From contig VFZN01000017.1 of NCBI GenBank assembly GCA_016871195.1, forward strand, positions 1 through 63,571: a stretch of DNA of 63,571 nt. The letters are read 5' to 3'. The notes beneath the pieces were generated by a model. It had not been told where the DNA came from and searched no databases. It was given only the letters and a program-made list of their open reading frames with translations. Positions 60,318-63,571 of the stretch are shown one piece after another (the stretch's first letter is position 1; each line of letters starts with the position of its first letter). A program made the position numbers and the translations under genes. This DNA is from Acidobacteriota bacterium (GTDB lineage: Bacteria > Acidobacteriota > Vicinamibacteria > Vicinamibacterales > UBA2999).

Positions 60318-62663
60318 GTGCGACGCTCCATCCTCCCTCTTCCAGCCGTCTGGCTGCTCGTGGTGGCAGGGTGCCTCCTGTGGCCGACGACGGCCCGCGC
60401 GCAGACCGTACCCGGCTGGACAACACGTCAGTTCACGCTTGAGCGCCTCGATGCCGACCGCGTGCGCATGACACGGGAAGTCGAAGTGGAAGGCGACCCC
60501 TCCTCGCCGAATGCCGGCCAGAAGTTTTTTGCGGACGAGATGGAGTGGAACACCCGGACTGGTGAGCTGACCGCGTCGGGCAACGTGGTGTTCTCGTCAG
60601 CCGATTCCCGTATTGCCGCCGACCGCGTGGTCTTCAACACCCGCACGCGCACAGGTACCTTCTACAGTGCGTCAGGCATGGCGTCGCTGGGTGCTGCAGG
60701 GCAGCGCAGCCAGGCCATGTTCGGCTCGCTCGATCCGGACGTGTACTTCTACGGTGAAACCATCGAGAAGCTCGATGTCGACAAGTACCGCATTCGCAGG
60801 GGCGGCTTCACGACCTGCGTACAGCCCACACCCCGCTGGGAGATGGTCAGCAGTTCGGCCACCATCGACCTCGACGACTACGCCGCGCTGCGGCAAGTGG
60901 TACTGCGCGTGAAGGACGTGCCCCTGTTCTATCTGCCAGCGCTGTATGTGCCGCTGCAGAAGGACGGGCGAGCCACGGGCATTCTGATGCCCACCTATGG
61001 GCGGTCGACCTATCGCGGCCTGTCGATCAGCAACGGTTTTTTCTGGGCCCTCAACCGCAGCCAGGACCTGACGGTCATGCACGACTGGTTCACCTCGCGC
61101 GGACACGGTGTCGGGGCCGAGTATCGCTACATCTCCGGACCGGCGGCACAGGGAAATTTCCGCGCGTACTGGCTGAATGAGCGGACGCGAACGCTGCAGA
61201 CCATCACCGGACCTGTGGAGGAGCCCGGACGCCGCAGCTACATGTTGATCAGCAATCTAGTGCAGCCGCTGCCCGGTGGGTTGCGGGCCACCGCACGCGT
61301 AGACTACTTCTCGGATGTCTCTGCACAGCAGCTCTACAACAACAATCTCTACCAGATGGCCTTCAGCAACCGCAGCATCGGCGGCGGCCTGTCTGGGTCC
61401 TGGGGACCGCTCAGCGCCTCGGGGGCGTTCCAGCGCACCGAGTCGTTCTATTCGTCGACCAGCTCATTTGTGAGCGGGCAGGCGCCGAACGTGCAGCTGT
61501 CCTACACCGGCCAGCGTCTCGGCCGGCTTCCGCTCTACCTGTCGGCCGTGACTGACGCCGGCCGTGTGCTCTATCAGCAGAAGTCCGGTACCAGCGTCTC
61601 CGATCTCAGCATGGGCCGGATTGATATCCGGCCGTCGATCCGGTTTCCGCTCAGCTCGCTGCCTTACCTGTCGGCCAATGCCACCGCGACCTATCGCGTC
61701 ACCTACTTCAGCCAGAGCCTCGACACGACGACGGGGGTGCAGATTCCCGACCCGGTGACGCGCAAGTACTTCGACTTGCGCACCGACCTGATCGGCCCCA
61801 TTTTCATGCGCGTGTACAGCCCGCGCAATGCCCTGGCCGATCGCCTGAAGCACGTGGTCGAGCCGAGCGTCTCACTGCAGCGCATTACGTTCATTCCAGA
61901 GCAGCGCCGCATTCCGACAGCGGCCTCGTCCGAATTCATCATCGGCGGCGTCACGCGCGTCACCTACGGCCTGGCCAATCGTGTCCTGATCCGGAAAGCC
62001 GCGGCCCCGGCCGCAGGCGTCGACCCGGCGGCGGTATCGTCAACCAGTTCGGCCCCGCGTGAACTGCTATCGGTCGGCGTCACCCAGAGCTACTACACCG
62101 ACAAGGCGGCCAGCGTCTACGACAACGCCTACGGGTTCTCGACGTTCTATCGGAAGGCCAGTCCGTTTTCGACCATCGCCTTTAATGCCCGATCGGCACT
62201 GAGCACGACCTCATCGATTACAGCCCGAGCCGAGTATGACCCGAGGGCCGAGTCGGCGAAACTTGTCGGGGTCGGATTGAACGGCACGATTCAGTCATCA
62301 ATTGCCGACATCACCGCGGGCTGGAGTCGGCAGGTATTCGGGGGCGTCGCCCTGGCCGGCACGCTGACGTCCAGCCACTATCTGCAGCAGGCCACCACCG
62401 TGCGTCTGCTTGGTGGACAGCTGCGTGGCACCGCCTCGTTCAACTATGACATCAGCCGCTCGACGCTGCTCAACCAGCGGTATATCGCGAGCTATAGCGC
62501 GCAGTGCTGCAGCGTGGGCTTCGAGTATCAGTCCTTCAATTTTCCGGGCATCGATCCGCGCTTCCTGATTCCGCAAGACCGGCGGTTCAACTTCACCTTC
62601 ACGCTGGCCGGCCTCGGCACGTTCTCGAATTTCTTCGGCACCTTCGGGGGCCAGTCCTTCTAG
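60318..62663 (+). CDS. lptD: LPS-assembly protein LptD
   Basis: 781 residues from GTG 60318; TTG 60297, in a TTGA overlap with folC, would add seven residues and is also possible. Signal peptide (LPLPAVWLLVVAGCLLW..ARA), OstA/LptA-like domain (ADEMEWNTRTGELTASGNVV; IAADRVVFNTRT), then a large barrel. Cysteines for the rearranging disulfides are partly kept: one in FTTCVQPTP and a Cys-Cys pair in SAQCCSVGFEYQ; no N-terminal partner cysteine was seen in the mature region. It inserts LPS into the outer leaflet, so the cell has LPS. Confidence 0.9.
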   Translation: MRRSILPLPAVWLLVVAGCLLWPTTARAQTVPGWTTRQFTLERLDADRVRMTREVEVEGDPSSPNAGQKFFADEMEWNTRTGELTASGNVVFSSADSRIAADRVVFNTRTRTGTFYSASGMASLGAAGQRSQAMFGSLDPDVYFYGETIEKLDVDKYRIRRGGFTTCVQPTPRWEMVSSSATIDLDDYAALRQVVLRVKDVPLFYLPALYVPLQKDGRATGILMPTYGRSTYRGLSISNGFFWALNRSQDLTVMHDWFTSRGHGVGAEYRYISGPAAQGNFRAYWLNERTRTLQTITGPVEEPGRRSYMLISNLVQPLPGGLRATARVDYFSDVSAQQLYNNNLYQMAFSNRSIGGGLSGSWGPLSASGAFQRTESFYSSTSSFVSGQAPNVQLSYTGQRLGRLPLYLSAVTDAGRVLYQQKSGTSVSDLSMGRIDIRPSIRFPLSSLPYLSANATATYRVTYFSQSLDTTTGVQIPDPVTRKYFDLRTDLIGPIFMRVYSPRNALADRLKHVVEPSVSLQRITFIPEQRRIPTAASSEFIIGGVTRVTYGLANRVLIRKAAAPAAGVDPAAVSSTSSAPRELLSVGVTQSYYTDKAASVYDNAYGFSTFYRKASPFSTIAFNARSALSTTSSITARAEYDPRAESAKLVGVGLNGTIQSSIADITAGWSRQVFGGVALAGTLTSSHYLQQATTVRLLGGQLRGTASFNYDISRSTLLNQRYIASYSAQCCSVGFEYQSFNFPGIDPRFLIPQDRRFNFTFTLAGLGTFSNFFGTFGGQSF

Positions 62664-62665
62664 TC

Positions 62666-63571
62666 ATGGCCGACCGCAGCGACGTGCTGGTCACCGGCGC
62701 GGCCGGATTTGTCGGCGCACACCTGGTCGCACGGCTGCAGCGCGAGGGCGTGCGAGTCACCGGCTGGTGCAGGCCGGATGCCCCTCCGCTCGATCGCCTG
62801 TCGATCGAGTGGCAGGCCGTCGACCTGCTCGATCCCGCACGCGTCAGGGCCGCACTCGACGATCTCCGGCCCACGGCGATTTATCATCTCGCCGGTTCGG
62901 CCCACTTGGCTGACTCGTGGCACCACACACGCGACACATTCGAGGGCAATGTGCTGGCCACGCAGCACCTGCTGACGGCACTGCGCCTGCTGCACCAGTC
63001 GCCGCGCGTGCTCGTCAGCGGCTCGGCCACGATCTATGCGCCGTCGGCCACGCCCCTGACCGAGCACTCGCCCCTGGGACCCTCGAGTCCCTACGGCACC
63101 AGCAAGCTGGCGCAGGAACGTCTGGCGGCGCAGGCCTTCAGCGAGTGGCACCTGCCGACGCTGCTCGTGCGCGCGTTCAACCATATCGGTCCCGGCCAGT
63201 CACCGGCCTATGTCGCATCGAGCATCGCCCGTCAGATCGCCCTCATCGAACGTGGCGCCCTGCCACCGGTGCTGCGTCTCGGCAATCTCGATCCGCTGCG
63301 CGATCTGATGGATGTGCGTGACACCGTCGAGGCCTATGTGCAGATGATGCGGGCCGCCACGCCGGGGCGTCCCTACAATGTGTGTCGCGGCGAGGCACTG
63401 CGCATCGGGCATCTGGTCGACCTCTTCCTCGCGCAGGCACGGGCGACCGTGACCATCGAGCAGGATCCTGGCAAGATGCGGCCCAGTGACGTGCCCTTCC
63501 AATGCGGCAGCCATGCGCGTCTGTCCGAGGACACCGGCTGGCATCCGACGATCCCGCTCGAGCAGACCGTT
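62666..63571 (+). CDS. NAD-dependent epimerase/dehydratase, GDP-6-deoxy-D-mannose reductase-like (partial at right edge)
   Basis: 302 residues to the window edge, extended SDR. Cofactor loop VLVTGAAGFVGAHLVARL, IYHLAGSAHLADSW, SGSATIYAPS, YGTSKLAQE (YxxxK), then LLVRAFNHIGPGQSPAYV, a motif typical of GDP-4-keto-6-deoxy-mannose reductases (Rmd) and GDP-mannose 4,6-dehydratases, and RDLMDVRDTVEAYVQMM. It probably makes GDP-rhamnose or a related sugar for LPS. ATG 62666 lies two bases after the lptD stop. The 3' end is missing. Confidence 0.88.
   Translation, partial: MADRSDVLVTGAAGFVGAHLVARLQREGVRVTGWCRPDAPPLDRLSIEWQAVDLLDPARVRAALDDLRPTAIYHLAGSAHLADSWHHTRDTFEGNVLATQHLLTALRLLHQSPRVLVSGSATIYAPSATPLTEHSPLGPSSPYGTSKLAQERLAAQAFSEWHLPTLLVRAFNHIGPGQSPAYVASSIARQIALIERGALPPVLRLGNLDPLRDLMDVRDTVEAYVQMMRAATPGRPYNVCRGEALRIGHLVDLFLAQARATVTIEQDPGKMRPSDVPFQCGSHARLSEDTGWHPTIPLEQTV

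Overview
The window is 63.6 kb of high-GC, densely coded chromosomal DNA. It has an LPS-type outer membrane (LptD, TonB-ExbB-ExbD, TonB-dependent receptors), a very large Oar-like receptor with an N-terminal carboxypeptidase-regulatory-like domain, DUF2911 and NHL/six-bladed beta-propeller secreted proteins, and many exported TPR proteins. Together these suggest an Acidobacteriota genome, plausibly class Vicinamibacteria; this assignment is inference from gene content. No insertion sequence, prophage, CRISPR array or rRNA was seen. One RNA gene was found: a selenocysteine tRNA (selC, minus strand, 8025-8122).

Layout. 1-3320 (minus): two tandem secreted NHL-propeller genes, the first with a one-base frameshift, then a TonB-dependent receptor that runs off the left edge and lacks a signal peptide. 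3595-6844 (plus): M20 peptidase, translationally coupled PLP aminotransferase, DUF2911 protein. 6899-8122: MobA-like nucleotidyltransferase, cold-shock protein, tRNA-Sec. 8149-12633 (minus): class I fumarase, ErpA-type Fe-S carrier, a Fur-rubrerythrin fusion, a PHP phosphoesterase and a degenerate ABC ATPase-like protein. 12658-17884: exported methyltransferase, BioY, ThiD, MoaE-MoaD, RF1-PrmC, HIT protein. 19517-27403 (plus): a tightly overlapping chain ileS-lspA-lgt-rluD-folB-SDR(FolM-like)-PLD-CYTH. 27469-30510 (minus): lon and a DksA/TraR-type regulator. 31000-35523: Zn-Cys protein, rpmB, ridA, bifunctional Rel, TPR lipoprotein. 35701-40771: Oar-like receptor and exported TPR protein. 40881-43403 (minus): tonB-exbB-exbD-exbD behind a perfect-hexamer sigma70-type promoter. 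43623-51610 (minus): tgt-yajC-secD-secF-uppP-DUF502-hppA. 51639-53827: ddl and an exported TPR-like protein. 54047-54145: a 32-residue Lys/Ala-only-type basic peptide with its own promoter, operator-like inverted repeat and terminator. 54267-57469 (minus): enolase-superfamily MenC/NSAR and a HEAT-cyclophilin lipoprotein. 57511-63571 (plus): dNK, accD-folC-lptD and a GDP-sugar reductase/epimerase cut by the right edge.

Themes. Neighbouring genes are often joined by NTGA or TGATG stop/start overlaps, implying translational coupling. Many single genes have a TAnnnT -10 box only 6-11 bp upstream of the start codon and no Shine-Dalgarno sequence, suggesting leaderless or near-leaderless transcripts. 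At four divergent pairs one symmetric -10 element appears able to serve both strands. The most distinctive items are the Fur-rubrerythrin fusion beside Fe-S genes, the tiny lysine-rich peptide gene, the HEAT-cyclophilin lipoprotein, the ABC-ATPase homologue that has lost its catalytic motifs, and the tRNA-Sec.
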